Translations under genes and position numbers: made by a program
Assembly: GCA_045807745.1 (NCBI GenBank)
Contig: JBJMGT010000044.1
Span: 1-64,000, forward strand
Source of the DNA: QHXQ01 sp045807745
GTDB taxonomy: Bacteria > Acidobacteriota > Blastocatellia > Pyrinomonadales > Pyrinomonadaceae
Direction of reading: 5' to 3'
DNA length: 64,000 nt
Notes under the pieces: generated by a model
The model's input: only the letters and a program-made list of their open reading frames with translations
What the model was told of the DNA's origin: nothing
Databases searched by the model: none
Part shown: positions 42,785 to 51,309 of the stretch, in pieces
Numbering within the stretch: the first letter of the stretch is position 1
Layout: each line of letters starts with the position of its first letter

Positions 42785-42997
42785 TTAGATAGGACTAGCC
42801 GATGAGTTGGAGGACTTGGCGCAGAGCTTACAGAGTGGAACCTCCGCAGGCTTCTGCGGGGTGATCTGCGGTGTCGTGCGCCCGGCCCACAGCTTGATCA
42901 GGTCTAGCTTGTCGGCTTGAATCCCGCAGGACGCTTTGCCCTCCCGTATGTCTTCGAGGATGTGGCATACAACTTTGCCGCGTTTGATGAAGTACAT
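42785..42997 (-). CDS. small cysteine-containing protein
   Basis: 70 residues, starting at ATG 42997 after GCGGAGGGTG with a seven-base spacer, a strong site that picks this start within a longer frame to 43267. The protein begins MYFIKRGKVVCHILEDIREG and ends near EVPLCKLCAK, giving a terminal CxxC plus two single cysteines that could bind a metal. No family recognised. It is in the AT-richer region and may be accessory. Confidence 0.55.
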   Translation of the reverse strand: MYFIKRGKVVCHILEDIREGKASCGIQADKLDLIKLWAGRTTPQITPQKPAEVPLCKLCAKSSNSSASPI

Positions 42998-43268
42998 TGT
43001 CTTGCACCCTCCGCATTGTTTTTTTACACCACAAGCTTTCTGACATGTAAAAAGGCAAGCCCTGTACCGGGATCGGCCGCAAAATGTTGCGAATATGCGA
43101 AAAATTTGTGAGGCGCGGGCTGTGGGCTGCTTCACACCATCAGCATAGAATTCCACTTCGATCCCCAACTCATAGCTGCGCTGAATGACGCAACAGAGGT
43201 TGTTGGAGTAGACTGGCCGGACTCTCCTCCTACAGGGTCGGTTAATCAGCGAGCAAAGGCAGGGCATC

Positions 43269-43442
43269 GTGTATCAATCACCCGTTTTACTTACCATCGG
43301 CATCAGCCTGATCGCCACCGGCATCCTGAGTGCTTTTCAAGTCTCCGACGTGTGGGTATTGCTCGTGCTGCTTATCGGCGTGGGCGGCGGGCTGGGCTTA
43401 GTCGTGTGGGGCGGCAGCCAGCGACATGCGCGGCGCAGGTAG
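43269..43442 (+). CDS. 57-residue two-helix membrane protein
   Basis: A GTG start at 43269 after AGGCAGGGC gives VYQSPVLLTIGISLIATGIL, then VWVLLVLLIGVGGGLGLVVW and a basic end, RHARRR. Two hydrophobic helices with a short polar turn and positive C-terminus fit a small membrane protein with both ends inside. A terminator hairpin follows 18 bases after the stop, supporting it as a real gene. No family can be named. Confidence 0.5.
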   Translation: MYQSPVLLTIGISLIATGILSAFQVSDVWVLLVLLIGVGGGLGLVVWGGSQRHARRR

Positions 43443-43459
43443 ATTAGGCGCAACAAGAT

Positions 43460-43487
43460 AGCGGCTTAGTTAAAAAACTAAGCCGCT
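43460..43487. terminator. 12-bp hairpin terminator
   Basis: AGCGGCTTAGTT at 43460-43471 pairs exactly with 43476-43487 around AAAA. It lies between the 57-residue gene and the convergent secreted-protein gene and may serve both. Confidence 0.7.
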
Positions 43488-43530
43488 AGTTATTAGTCGA
43501 GTTTGAAAAGTTAATTCTAGCCCTGCTGGC

Positions 43531-44646
43531 TTACGGCAGCGCTGTGAAGCCCGTCAGCGGGTTGCCGTAGAACGCGTCGGTCTTCCATGCCGCGCGATCC
43601 CACTGCCCGTCCTGATCGCCGATTATCTGGACGGGCACGATGACGCGTTTGCTGCCGAGTTTGTTGTTGGCGGCGATGCCGTTATCGACAAGTCCGTCGG
43701 GGCCGGTTGAGAACTTGATCGACCGCGCCAGATGATTATTCCAGAGCAGCTTGAATTCGTACTCGCCCGGATTCGCGCTGAGATTATAGAGCGGCCCGAA
43801 CATGCCGGGCTGCTCACCGGTCTTGTCCCACCCCTTGATGTTCGGGAAGCTGCATATCACGCGCGACCACTTAGCCTTTTGCGGCAGAGTGTCAGCCACA
43901 ATATGCGTGGTGCCGTTCTCAATGTCGGCCTCGCAACCGGACCTACCGACCTCCTCACCCTCGAAGAACATCTTGCCCACTTCCTTACCCTGATAAAACA
44001 GATGGGGCTGGAAATTATATGGGTCGCCGCGCACCCAGAAGGCGATGTGGAAATCCGGGCGCTGCCAGCCTTTCAGCTCGTCGGGGGTCAGGAAGACATA
44101 ACCGATAGGCAGATTCCAATCGTGATCCATGTAATAGACGAAGTGGTTGACGAACTTCGGGGTCTGCGCCTCGTTGGAATGAACCTTCGCTACTTTGGTT
44201 TTGCCGGTGAAGAGTGTGGTGTCAGCCCCGGCGAGTTCGTTCCGCATTTTGATGGCGAAGGTGACGGGGCCTGTGTAGGTCGTGCTCTTCTCTTCCGGGA
44301 TATCGCGGCCGCCGCACTCGGTCTTCCACCAGCGGTCTTTCTGTATCTCTTCGGTCGGGCAGTCGAACTTCACCCACGACGCCGTGCCGGGCATGCTGAA
44401 TTCCACGTAGAGTTGACTGCCACTGGCGATGGGGCCGTTGACGCGAAACTGCATTTTCGGCACCCAACTCCACATGTCGTAGTTGCCGCGATAGACGTTA
44501 TTGGTGAACGCGGTCACCTGAACAGAATCTTTAGCGATGGTCGGCTGGTCTTGGCTGGTCGCAGAGTTTCCGGCCACGAAGAACAGGCCAATCACGACCA
44601 ACGACAGGGATATGAGAACGGAAGTAAACTTAAACGTGTTGCGCAT
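43531..44646 (-). CDS. secreted protein of unknown function
   Basis: 371 residues after a clear AGGAGG site. Signal peptide about 1-31, no lipobox. The mature chain is rich in Trp, Phe, Asp and Gly and looks all-beta, with DMWSWVPKMQFRVNGPI near the start and PGEYEFKLLWNNHLARSIKF near the end, a pattern like immunoglobulin-type carbohydrate-binding folds. No family was recognised. It is divergent from the gas-vesicle operon with 244 bases between. Confidence 0.7.
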   Translation of the reverse strand: MRNTFKFTSVLISLSLVVIGLFFVAGNSATSQDQPTIAKDSVQVTAFTNNVYRGNYDMWSWVPKMQFRVNGPIASGSQLYVEFSMPGTASWVKFDCPTEEIQKDRWWKTECGGRDIPEEKSTTYTGPVTFAIKMRNELAGADTTLFTGKTKVAKVHSNEAQTPKFVNHFVYYMDHDWNLPIGYVFLTPDELKGWQRPDFHIAFWVRGDPYNFQPHLFYQGKEVGKMFFEGEEVGRSGCEADIENGTTHIVADTLPQKAKWSRVICSFPNIKGWDKTGEQPGMFGPLYNLSANPGEYEFKLLWNNHLARSIKFSTGPDGLVDNGIAANNKLGSKRVIVPVQIIGDQDGQWDRAAWKTDAFYGNPLTGFTALP

Positions 44647-44756
44647 GGCGGGCCTCCTGATTTTGTCCGTAGTTCCCCCTTGCTAAGCGCCGCATAAGAT
44701 ACACCGAAGCTGAGAAAGTTGACTACCAATTTTTGCGGGCTGGCGCGGCGTCATTA

Positions 44757-44797
44757 GTTGGTCGTGGCCGCAAATTAGGCCGCGACCGGCGGCCCAA
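44757..44797. promoter_or_regulatory. imperfect palindrome in the gas-vesicle upstream region
   Basis: GTCGTGGCC at 44761-44769 pairs with GGCCGCGAC at 44778-44786 (one mismatch). TTGACT at 44719-44724 could be a -35 box for the gas-vesicle operon, but no good -10 box was found. It may be an operator. Confidence 0.3.
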
Positions 44798-44890
44798 CTC
44801 TATTGCTAAAAACGCACGCGGCAAATTATTATGTGGCCGCCTCACTTTACAGTTCGCCGATCTATGACCGGGAAGGTTGAATGATTAGCC

Positions 44891-45712
44891 ATGAGTGTTG
44901 AACTTGAACAGGCTCCCACAACCGAAGCGACCGCCGAGGGCAAGTACGTCTATTGCATTATCGAGACTAGCGAGCAGCGCTCGTTCGGCCCGATGGGCAT
45001 CGGCGCGCGCGGCGACGATGTCTACACCATCCACCACAGAGGTCTCGCGGCGGTCGTCTCCAACACGCCGCTCGTCGTCTACGACCCGACGCGCGAGAAC
45101 GTCTTCGCGCACGAACAGGTGAACGAGACCGTGATGCGCGAGTTCACCGTGCTGCCGATGGCCTTCGGCGCGCTCTTTCGCACGGAGGACGACATCATCG
45201 AGTTGATTCGCGGCACATACGACGCCCTGCGCGACGTGCTGGCGAAGATGGAAGGCAAGGTCGAGTTTGGTCTCAAGGTCAACTGGGATCGCGACCGCGT
45301 CATCGCCGAACTCGAAGAGCAGAACGAAGAGATTCGCCAACTCAAAGAACAGATCACCTCGCGCACGACCGGCTCGACCTATTTCGCGCGCATGCAACTC
45401 GGTCGGCTCGTCGAGACCACGCTCTCCGATCAAGCGGACGCATACATCCGCGAGGTCTATTCCGTCCTGCGCGACACGGCCGTTGCCTCGCGCGCCAACA
45501 AGCCCATCGGCGACCGCATGATCATGAACGCAGCATTTCTGATCGAGCGCGACCGCGAGCAGGAGTTCGACAGCAAGGTGAGCGAGTTGGCCGCCAAGTA
45601 CGAAGGCAAGTGCTCGTTCAAATACACGGGGCCTTGGCCGCCTTACAACTTCGTCCACATCCGCCTCAAGCTCGAACGCGGCGAAGGCACGACCGAAGCG
45701 ATCACGCGGTAA
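44891..45712 (+). CDS. gvpF/L: gas vesicle protein GvpF/L, copy 1
   Basis: 273 residues. GvpF/L proteins are minor gas-vesicle components that bind GvpA and start assembly. The family pattern is clear: YVYCIIETSEQ at the start, LVVYDPTRENVFAHEQVNETVM, LPMAFGALFRTEDDI, a coiled central helix (EELEEQNEEIRQLKEQITSRT-like, about 140-160), and the ending FKYTGPWPPYNFVHIRL. It is first in the operon; upstream GGAAGG is the ribosome site. Two more GvpF/L genes lie at 48288 and 49410. Confidence 0.95.
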   Translation: MSVELEQAPTTEATAEGKYVYCIIETSEQRSFGPMGIGARGDDVYTIHHRGLAAVVSNTPLVVYDPTRENVFAHEQVNETVMREFTVLPMAFGALFRTEDDIIELIRGTYDALRDVLAKMEGKVEFGLKVNWDRDRVIAELEEQNEEIRQLKEQITSRTTGSTYFARMQLGRLVETTLSDQADAYIREVYSVLRDTAVASRANKPIGDRMIMNAAFLIERDREQEFDSKVSELAAKYEGKCSFKYTGPWPPYNFVHIRLKLERGEGTTEAITR

Positions 45713-45724
45713 GGGAAGCGCGCC

Positions 45725-46054
45725 ATGTTCCTCATAGACGATCTGCTGCTTGCGCCCGTCAACGGCTTCAAGTTCATCCTCGGCCAGATTCAGAAAATGG
45801 CCGATCAGGAGTTGAACGACGACACGCTCATCAAAGAGCAACTGCTCGAACTGCAAATGCGGCTTGAGCTGGACGAGATCTCCGACGAGGACTTTCGCGC
45901 GCAAGAGGCTGAGCTGTTCGCGCGCCTGCGCGTGATCAGACAGCGGCAGTTGGATCTGTTGCAACAGGTGCACACGGCCGAGACTTCCTCCATCGTCATC
46001 GAGGCGGGCGGTGACGACGCGGGCGGCTTCTGGGAGCCGGGCGAGCGGGAATGA
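45725..46054 (+). CDS. gvpG: gas vesicle protein GvpG
   Basis: 109 residues. MFLIDDLLLAPVNGFKFIL and the following helical QIQKMADQELNDDTLIKEQL, then LQMRLELDEISDEDFRAQEAEL, are typical GvpG, a small helical assembly factor that associates with GvpF/L. It is twelve bases after gvpF/L copy 1 and overlaps the ATPase gene by four bases. Confidence 0.95.
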   Translation: MFLIDDLLLAPVNGFKFILGQIQKMADQELNDDTLIKEQLLELQMRLELDEISDEDFRAQEAELFARLRVIRQRQLDLLQQVHTAETSSIVIEAGGDDAGGFWEPGERE

Positions 46055-48168
46055 CACGCGTGCCGCGCAAGCGAGGCGCGCCGAAACGTAGCGCGCCAAA
46101 GACCCCGCGCAAAGCTCACACCACGCACACCATCAGCCCCGCGCGTTATCTCTTCTTCGGCGGCAAAGGCGGCGTCGGCAAAACGACCGCAGCCTCTGCC
46201 GCCGCGCTGTTTCTACTCGACCACGCCACGCAAGCCGAGCAGGTCTTACTCTTCTCCACCGACCCGGCGCATTCACTCTCCGACAGTTTAGAGCTTGATG
46301 TCGGCGACCGCCTCGTCGAAGTAGCGCATCACGGCAAAGCGCGGCTCGTAGCCTACGAGATGGACGCGAGCGCGGCGCTTGAAAAGTTTAAGACTAAGCA
46401 TCGCGCCGTCCTCGCAGAGATCGCCGAGCGCGGCACACTCTTGGACGAGCGCGACATCAACGACCTGCTCGATCTCTCTCTGCCCGGTCTCGACGAAGTG
46501 ATGGCGCTCTTCGAGTTGAGCGAGCTTGATCGCGCGGGCACGTTCGTGCGCATCGTCGTGGACACCGCGCCGTCGGGGCACACGTCGCGCCTGCTGCGGC
46601 TACCCGACACGTTCGCGCACATGGTCACGGCGCTCGACCGCATGTCGGACAAACACCGCTATATCATCGCGCAGTTTGCGCGACGCGGGCGCGCGCCCCT
46701 CGACGAAGTCGATCTCTTCCTGCGCGACCTGACCGAGCGGATCGCCCGCGTGCGCGCGCTGCTCTACGACGCGGCGCGCACCAGCTTCACGCTCGTCACC
46801 ATTCCTGAAGCGATGGCCGTCGCAGAGACCGTGCGCTATCTCGCCGGGCTGCGCGAGGCGGGCGTCCCCGTCACCGCTCTGATCGTCAACCGCGTCGAAC
46901 AGTTGCACGCAGCTTGCGCCTACTGCCGCGCGCGCGTTAACAGTCAGAAGCAATGGCTCAAACAGCTTGACGCAGAGTTTGCCGCGTTGCCGCAACACCG
47001 TGTGCCACTGCTTGCGGGTGAAGTGCGCGGTGTGGACTCGCTCCGCCGCTTCGCCGCCTTCGTCTGGACGGATGAAACGCAAGCGAAACGGGCCGGAGGG
47101 CGCAATGCACAAGCAATGGCCGCATCGTCAGCCGACCATTACTCAATAGCCGACGCCGACACGGCAGTCACTGACGCGAGCTTCAAACCTGAGCCGCGCC
47201 GGCTGCTCATCTTCGGCGGCAAGGGCGGCGTGGGCAAGACGACTGCGGCCGCGGCCGCCGCTCTAGCTATCGCGGATAGCGACGCGCAAGCGCGCGTGCT
47301 TGTCTTCTCGACCGACCCGGCGCACTCGCTCTCCGACAGTTTCAATGAAGAAGTCGGCGCGTTGAAGCGCGGCGTCGGTGGGTTGGCGAATTTGGATGCG
47401 ATGGAGATCGATCCGGGCACACGCTTCGAGGAATTGAAGGCCCGCTATCGCGCGTGGACGGATGAGTTGTTCGACACACTAACGGGCAACTCGCGTTGGG
47501 AGGTGCAGTTCGACCGCGAGGCGATGCGCGAGTTGGTGGCCCTCGCGCCGCCCGGCATAGACGAAATCGCGGCCCTTAGTGCGATCAGCGATCTCATCGA
47601 CGAGGCGCGCTACACGACCATCGTGCTCGACACCGCGCCGACGGGCCACCTCGTGCGCTTTCTTGAATTGCCCGATGTGGCGCTCGCATGGGTGCGAACT
47701 TTTATCAAGCTGCTGTTGAAGTACAAGAACGTGGTGCGCGCCAGTGGCGTGGCCGAAGAGTTGATCGCGCTGTCGAAAAGTATTAAGCGTGTGATCGCGC
47801 TGCTGACCGACGCGGCCGAATGCGCGTTCGTCGGCGTCGCGATCCCTGAGCACATGAGTCTGGCGGAGACGATCAAGTTGACAGCCACGCTCGAACGGCT
47901 CAAAGTGCCGGTGCGCCGCGTGCTCGTCAACATGTGCGTACCGGCCGAAGCCGCCGCCACATGCGCCTTCTGCCGCGCGCGCCGCCGCGCACAGAGCGAG
48001 GTGCTGGCGGAGTTCGCACGCAGCTTCGCGCCAACAGTCGCGCTCTACATCACGCCACAACAGCCACACGAGGTGCGCGGCGTCGAACGTTTGCGCACAC
48101 ACTTTGCCGAGTGGCGATTGGCAACCGCAGCAGCAGCGCCTAAAAAGTCGCGCGTCACGAAGAAATAG
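46051..48168 (+). CDS. tandem Get3/ArsA-type ATPase in gas-vesicle operon
   Basis: 705 residues, two complete ArsA/Get3 domains in one chain. Walker A GGKGGVGKT occurs at 37-45 and at 389-397; each half has its DTAP-x-GHT/L switch sequence and a CxxC in CAYCRAR or CAFCRAR. The CxxC is the zinc-binding dimer pair of Get3. Get3 binds tail anchors and short hydrophobic helices; ArsA drives arsenite export, but no ArsB or arsR is nearby. Position inside the gvp operon, coupled to gvpG by an ATGA overlap, suggests it helps handle hydrophobic Gvp proteins. The first 30 residues are a basic extension. The usual AAA+ GvpN is not seen in the window. Confidence 0.92.
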   Translation: MTRVPRKRGAPKRSAPKTPRKAHTTHTISPARYLFFGGKGGVGKTTAASAAALFLLDHATQAEQVLLFSTDPAHSLSDSLELDVGDRLVEVAHHGKARLVAYEMDASAALEKFKTKHRAVLAEIAERGTLLDERDINDLLDLSLPGLDEVMALFELSELDRAGTFVRIVVDTAPSGHTSRLLRLPDTFAHMVTALDRMSDKHRYIIAQFARRGRAPLDEVDLFLRDLTERIARVRALLYDAARTSFTLVTIPEAMAVAETVRYLAGLREAGVPVTALIVNRVEQLHAACAYCRARVNSQKQWLKQLDAEFAALPQHRVPLLAGEVRGVDSLRRFAAFVWTDETQAKRAGGRNAQAMAASSADHYSIADADTAVTDASFKPEPRRLLIFGGKGGVGKTTAAAAAALAIADSDAQARVLVFSTDPAHSLSDSFNEEVGALKRGVGGLANLDAMEIDPGTRFEELKARYRAWTDELFDTLTGNSRWEVQFDREAMRELVALAPPGIDEIAALSAISDLIDEARYTTIVLDTAPTGHLVRFLELPDVALAWVRTFIKLLLKYKNVVRASGVAEELIALSKSIKRVIALLTDAAECAFVGVAIPEHMSLAETIKLTATLERLKVPVRRVLVNMCVPAEAAATCAFCRARRRAQSEVLAEFARSFAPTVALYITPQQPHEVRGVERLRTHFAEWRLATAAAAPKKSRVTKK

Positions 48169-48186
48169 AATTGTGGCGCAATAAAA

Positions 48187-48269
48187 TTGTAGCGGGCAGG
48201 GACAAGTCCTCTGCCCGCATGTTTGATAACGTGAACGCGGGCAGAGGACTTGTCCTCTGCCCGCTACAA
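48187..48269. repeat. palindromic repeat with GCGGGCAGAGGAC arms
   Basis: Arms 48187-48218 and 48237-48269 are complements except for one base missing from the left arm; each arm is itself partly self-complementary (GGACAAGTCC). It fills the gap between the ATPase and the second gvpF/L. It could lower read-through or stabilise the upstream mRNA. Confidence 0.85.
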
Positions 48270-48287
48270 AAATGGTCAGCACGAAGG

Positions 48288-49094
48288 ATGAATAAGCACG
48301 GCATTTATGTCTATTGCGTTGGCGCGCGCGCAGAGCTTGAAGCGCTGTTCGCCGCTGCGCTGCCCGCGAGCATCGAGACGGACGCGCCGCTCGAAATGAT
48401 CACCACAGAAGATCTCTGTGCCGTCGCCAGTGCCGTGCCGCTCGCAGACTACGGCGAAGAGGAGTTGCCGGCGCGGCTCGCGGACGCGCCGTGGACGGCG
48501 GTGCGCGCGATGCGCCACGAGCGCGTGGTCGAACACTTCGCGCGGCGTGCGAGCGTCGTGCCATTGCGCTTTGGCACGATCTATCTCGCGCGCGCGAACG
48601 TCGAGCGTATGCTCGCAGAGCGCGGCGCTGAGTTGCATAAAGCGATTGCGCGGCTGCGCGGGCGTGAAGAGTGGGGCGTGCACATCTATTGTGATCGGAC
48701 GCGGCTGTTGGCGCAGATCGTGACGCTTAGCCCGCGTCTGCGTGAGTTGAGCGCGCAGGCGGAGCACGCCACGCCGGGGCAGTCGTATCTGTTGCAAAAA
48801 AAGATCGAGACGCTGCGTGCGGACGAGGCGCGCGCGGAATCGCGACGCGTCGCGGGCGAGGTCGAGCGCATGCTTGCAGGTGTGTCCGCGGGCGTGGCGC
48901 GGCTGCGTGTGTTGAAGGACGAGGCGTCGGAGCACGGTGACACGGTGGCGAAATTTGCTTACCTGATGGAGCGCGCACGCTTTGCCGAGTTTCGCGCGGC
49001 GGCGGAGCAACTAGCCGACGAGCACGCGTCCGCCGGCTACAAACTCGAACTGACCGGCCCTTGGCCGGCTTATAATTTCACGGGCGGCGCATGA
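48288..49094 (+). CDS. gvpF/L: gas vesicle protein GvpF/L, copy 2
   Basis: 268 residues. Begins HGIYVYCVGARAELEALF, has ERVVEHFARRASVVPLRFGTIY and ends LTGPWPAYNF. Compared with copy 1 it is more divergent but keeps the two-domain GvpF/L layout. ATG 48288 was preferred; the frame back to 48171 passes through the palindromic repeat. Its AAGG lies directly before the ATG, so the site is weak. Confidence 0.92.
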   Translation: MNKHGIYVYCVGARAELEALFAAALPASIETDAPLEMITTEDLCAVASAVPLADYGEEELPARLADAPWTAVRAMRHERVVEHFARRASVVPLRFGTIYLARANVERMLAERGAELHKAIARLRGREEWGVHIYCDRTRLLAQIVTLSPRLRELSAQAEHATPGQSYLLQKKIETLRADEARAESRRVAGEVERMLAGVSAGVARLRVLKDEASEHGDTVAKFAYLMERARFAEFRAAAEQLADEHASAGYKLELTGPWPAYNFTGGA

Positions 49095-49122
49095 ATGTGG
49101 CCGGACGACACGGGCGGTGCTG

Positions 49123-49413
49123 ATGGAAGAAGAACTGGCCGAGTTTAATGAGCACGAGTTGTCTCTGCTGGAGACGCTCGATCACGTGTTGACGCGCGGG
49201 TTGGTGATCGCGGGCGAGATTACGATTGCCGTCGCCGATGTCGATCTGATCTTCATGGGGTTGAACGTCGTCCTTACGTCGGTTGAGACAGCGCACGAAA
49301 TCTTGGGCGCGCGTGAGCACCGCATGCAGAGTTTAGTGCAAGGGGCGAGCGCTCCTGATGCGGCGCACGCATACGAAGCAGACACAAACGTAACGGATGG
49401 CGAGGGCGCATGA
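49123..49413 (+). CDS. gvpJ: GvpA/GvpJ-type gas vesicle protein
   Basis: 96 residues. ELSLLETLDHVLTRGLVIAG followed by EITIAVADVDLIFMGLNVVLTSVE is the GvpA superfamily fold of helix-strand-strand-helix. The longer acidic C-terminal tail and divergence from the gvpA gene at 51310 fit GvpJ, GvpM or GvpS, minor shell proteins that shape the cone tips. GTG at 49117 is the alternative start. It overlaps the next gene by four bases. Confidence 0.85.
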   Translation: MEEELAEFNEHELSLLETLDHVLTRGLVIAGEITIAVADVDLIFMGLNVVLTSVETAHEILGAREHRMQSLVQGASAPDAAHAYEADTNVTDGEGA

Positions 49414-50141
49414 GTCTCTACGCCTATTGCTTGTGTGAAGAGTTGTTGACGGATGCGCTCGGCGCGGTCGCGGGGGTGGCGGACGCAGTGCCGCGCTTGC
49501 TGCCGTGCGGGCGTGTAGTGGCGGTGGTGAGCGAGTTGAGCAGCGAGTCGGTAACAGTCACGCGCGCGCACGTGTTGGCGCACGAGCGGGTTGTCGGGCG
49601 CGTGTTGATGGAGACGACGCCGCTGCCGTTTCGTTTTGGCGCGGTGACGAGCGAAGAGCGTCTGCGGAGTTATGTCGCCGCGCACGAGCCGGACTTGCGC
49701 GCACAGTTTGCGCGCGTGCGCGGCTGCGTCGAGATGAATGTGAAAGTGATCTGGCCGCCGGAGCAGGGCGAGCCGGTGCGTGCGGCGGCCGGCAGTGTGG
49801 AGACAAGCACGGGGCTGGTAGATGACAGCGCGGCAAAGGGCATCGGCACGGCGTTTCTGGCGGCGAAGCGGCGCGCGCTGTTGGGTGATGAGGGGCGGCG
49901 TGGACGCGCGGCTGAGTTTGAGCTTTGGCTGGCGGGTCAATTAGCGGATGTGGTGCGCGAGACGCATGTGAGCGTGCGCCCGGCCGCCGCGCTCGTCGTC
50001 GCGGCTGCGCATCTGGTCGAGCGTGAACGTCTGGCGGAGTATCGCGCGCGCGTGCGTGAAGTATTTAGCGAACGAGCGGGGCTTCATTTCTTGACGAGCG
50101 GGCCGTGGCCGCCGTACAGTTTCACGGCCGAAAACCCTTGA
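49410..50141 (+). CDS. gvpF/L: gas vesicle protein GvpF/L, copy 3
   Basis: 243 residues. Begins MSLYAYCLCEEL, has HERVVGRVLMETTPLPFRFG and ends FLTSGPWPPYSF. The shortest of the three. A Pro/Glu/Ala stretch around 115-140 interrupts the usual central helix. Translationally coupled to the preceding gvpJ-type gene (ATGA). Confidence 0.93.
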   Translation: MSLYAYCLCEELLTDALGAVAGVADAVPRLLPCGRVVAVVSELSSESVTVTRAHVLAHERVVGRVLMETTPLPFRFGAVTSEERLRSYVAAHEPDLRAQFARVRGCVEMNVKVIWPPEQGEPVRAAAGSVETSTGLVDDSAAKGIGTAFLAAKRRALLGDEGRRGRAAEFELWLAGQLADVVRETHVSVRPAAALVVAAAHLVERERLAEYRARVREVFSERAGLHFLTSGPWPPYSFTAENP

Positions 50142-50172
50142 GCCAATTCCAAGTTTGGGAGTAAGCTGTTAA

Positions 50173-50535
50173 GTGCCTTCCCCCGAAGTTCCCCTACCGG
50201 CCGAGCCGGAGATAGAAACCGCGCACGTGGACGAGTTCGTCCGTGAACTCCGCCACGTGACGGATAGTCTGCCCCCACGCATTAACGTGGATGCCCAGTC
50301 CGTCGAACAGGGCCTAGCCAAACTCGTGCTCACTTTGATCGAGCTGATCCGCCGGTTGTTGGAGAAGCAGGCGGTCAGACGTATGGAGGGCGGTGGACTG
50401 TCGCCCGCACAGGTCGAGGAGTTGGGGCTTGCGTTGATGAAGCTGGAGGCGAAGATGGAGGAGCTGAAGGCGCAATTCGGATTAGCGGATGAAGACCTCA
50501 ATCTCGATCTCGGCCCCGTAGGGCGGCTGATCTGA
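50173..50535 (+). CDS. gvpK: gas vesicle protein GvpK
   Basis: 120 residues from GTG 50173, preceded by GGGAG. INVDAQSVEQGLAKLVLTLI, ELIRRLLEKQAVRRMEGGGL and LGLALMKLEAKMEELKAQFG are the GvpK core, and the ending DLNLDLGPVGRLI is also typical. GvpK is required for gas-vesicle formation in several organisms and may act in nucleation. Confidence 0.95.
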   Translation: MPSPEVPLPAEPEIETAHVDEFVRELRHVTDSLPPRINVDAQSVEQGLAKLVLTLIELIRRLLEKQAVRRMEGGGLSPAQVEELGLALMKLEAKMEELKAQFGLADEDLNLDLGPVGRLI

Positions 50536-50623
50536 GGGGCACGGTCTGAAAAAACAAGCGGGCATCTTGCGGCGGCCTTCAGAGAGTCTTACCCATGTGA
50601 AGCCGCCCTCTACTGCGAGATGT

Positions 50624-50685
50624 CAGATGTCAGATGCTGGATGTCAGTTAAAACCAGCAGCCGGCATCCAGCATCTAGCATCTGG
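50624..50685. repeat. inverted heptanucleotide repeat array 3
   Basis: Left heptamers AGATGTC, AGATGTC, AGATGCT, GGATGTC pair with right GGCATCC, AGCATCT, AGCATCT. It lies between gvpK and the next gvpJ. Confidence 0.85.
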
Positions 50686-50706
50686 TCTCTGGAGGGGCGA
50701 GCCAAA

Positions 50707-51081
50707 GTGTCGAGCGAGCGATCAAGTTTAATCACCGCGCGGCCACCGGGGTTGGTGGACGTGCTCGACCGGATTCTTGACAAAGGGCTGGTCATCGCGG
50801 GCGACATCAAGGTGTCGCTCGCCAACGTCGAATTGTTGACGTTGCAGATTCGCCTGCTCGTCTGCTCGATTGATAAAGCCGAGCAGATCGGGTTGAACTG
50901 GTGGCGCTATGACACGAACCTGACGACGCGCGCCGAGCGCGCCGAGGCGGAGAACGTGGAGTTGCGCGAACGCCTCGCGGAATTGGAGCGCGAGGTTAGG
51001 CAGTTGACCGCCCCGCCCGCGCCGGCCGCACCGCGCGCGGCGCGGAAGGGCGCGGCCAAGAAGGGGCGCGGGCGGAAATGA
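50707..51081 (+). CDS. gvpJ: gas vesicle protein GvpJ
   Basis: 124 residues from GTG 50707 after GGAGGGG; the frame to 50620 runs through the repeat array and is not used. RPPGLVDVLDRILDKGLVIA and GDIKVSLANVELLTLQIRLL form the GvpA-type domain. A helical extension follows (AERAEAENVELRERLAELER, about 80-105) and a Lys/Arg-rich end. The extension is the mark of GvpJ-like rather than main shell protein. Confidence 0.9.
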   Translation: MSSERSSLITARPPGLVDVLDRILDKGLVIAGDIKVSLANVELLTLQIRLLVCSIDKAEQIGLNWWRYDTNLTTRAERAEAENVELRERLAELEREVRQLTAPPAPAAPRAARKGAAKKGRGRK

Positions 51082-51091
51082 TGTGCGCATT

Positions 51092-51233
51092 GCTGGGAGC
51101 GCAGGCATCCTGCCTGCCATGAGCGCGGAAGCGCGAACTCATGTTTGCGCTCCCGTTCAAGATTGAAAGGTGACAGAAACTTTGAAGCGTGCTCACGCAC
51201 GCTTTGGCGGGCCGAGATGCCCGCGCTCCCAGC
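51092..51233. repeat. dispersed palindromic repeat, copy 3 (longer centre)
   Basis: Arms 51092-51118 and 51206-51233 match copy 2 at 11002-11099 (GCTGGGAGCGC outer ends). The centre is about 45 bases longer and has AT-richer sequence. It separates gvpJ from gvpA. Confidence 0.82.
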
Positions 51234-51309
51234 AGAGCGCAGTTCGTTATTACCTCGACGGCGCGCCGACGGCGCGTAACCCAATTTTCGGAGAGAGGGA
51301 CTAAAACAC

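Noticed and set aside
42785..43267. 160-residue cysteine-rich frame
   Set aside because: Only the last 70 residues have a ribosome site and protein-like composition; the rest is upstream sequence.
46051..48168. Arsenic-resistance ATPase ArsA
   Set aside because: No arsB, arsR or other arsenic genes adjacent; gene is coupled to gvpG, and each half has a Get3-type CxxC.
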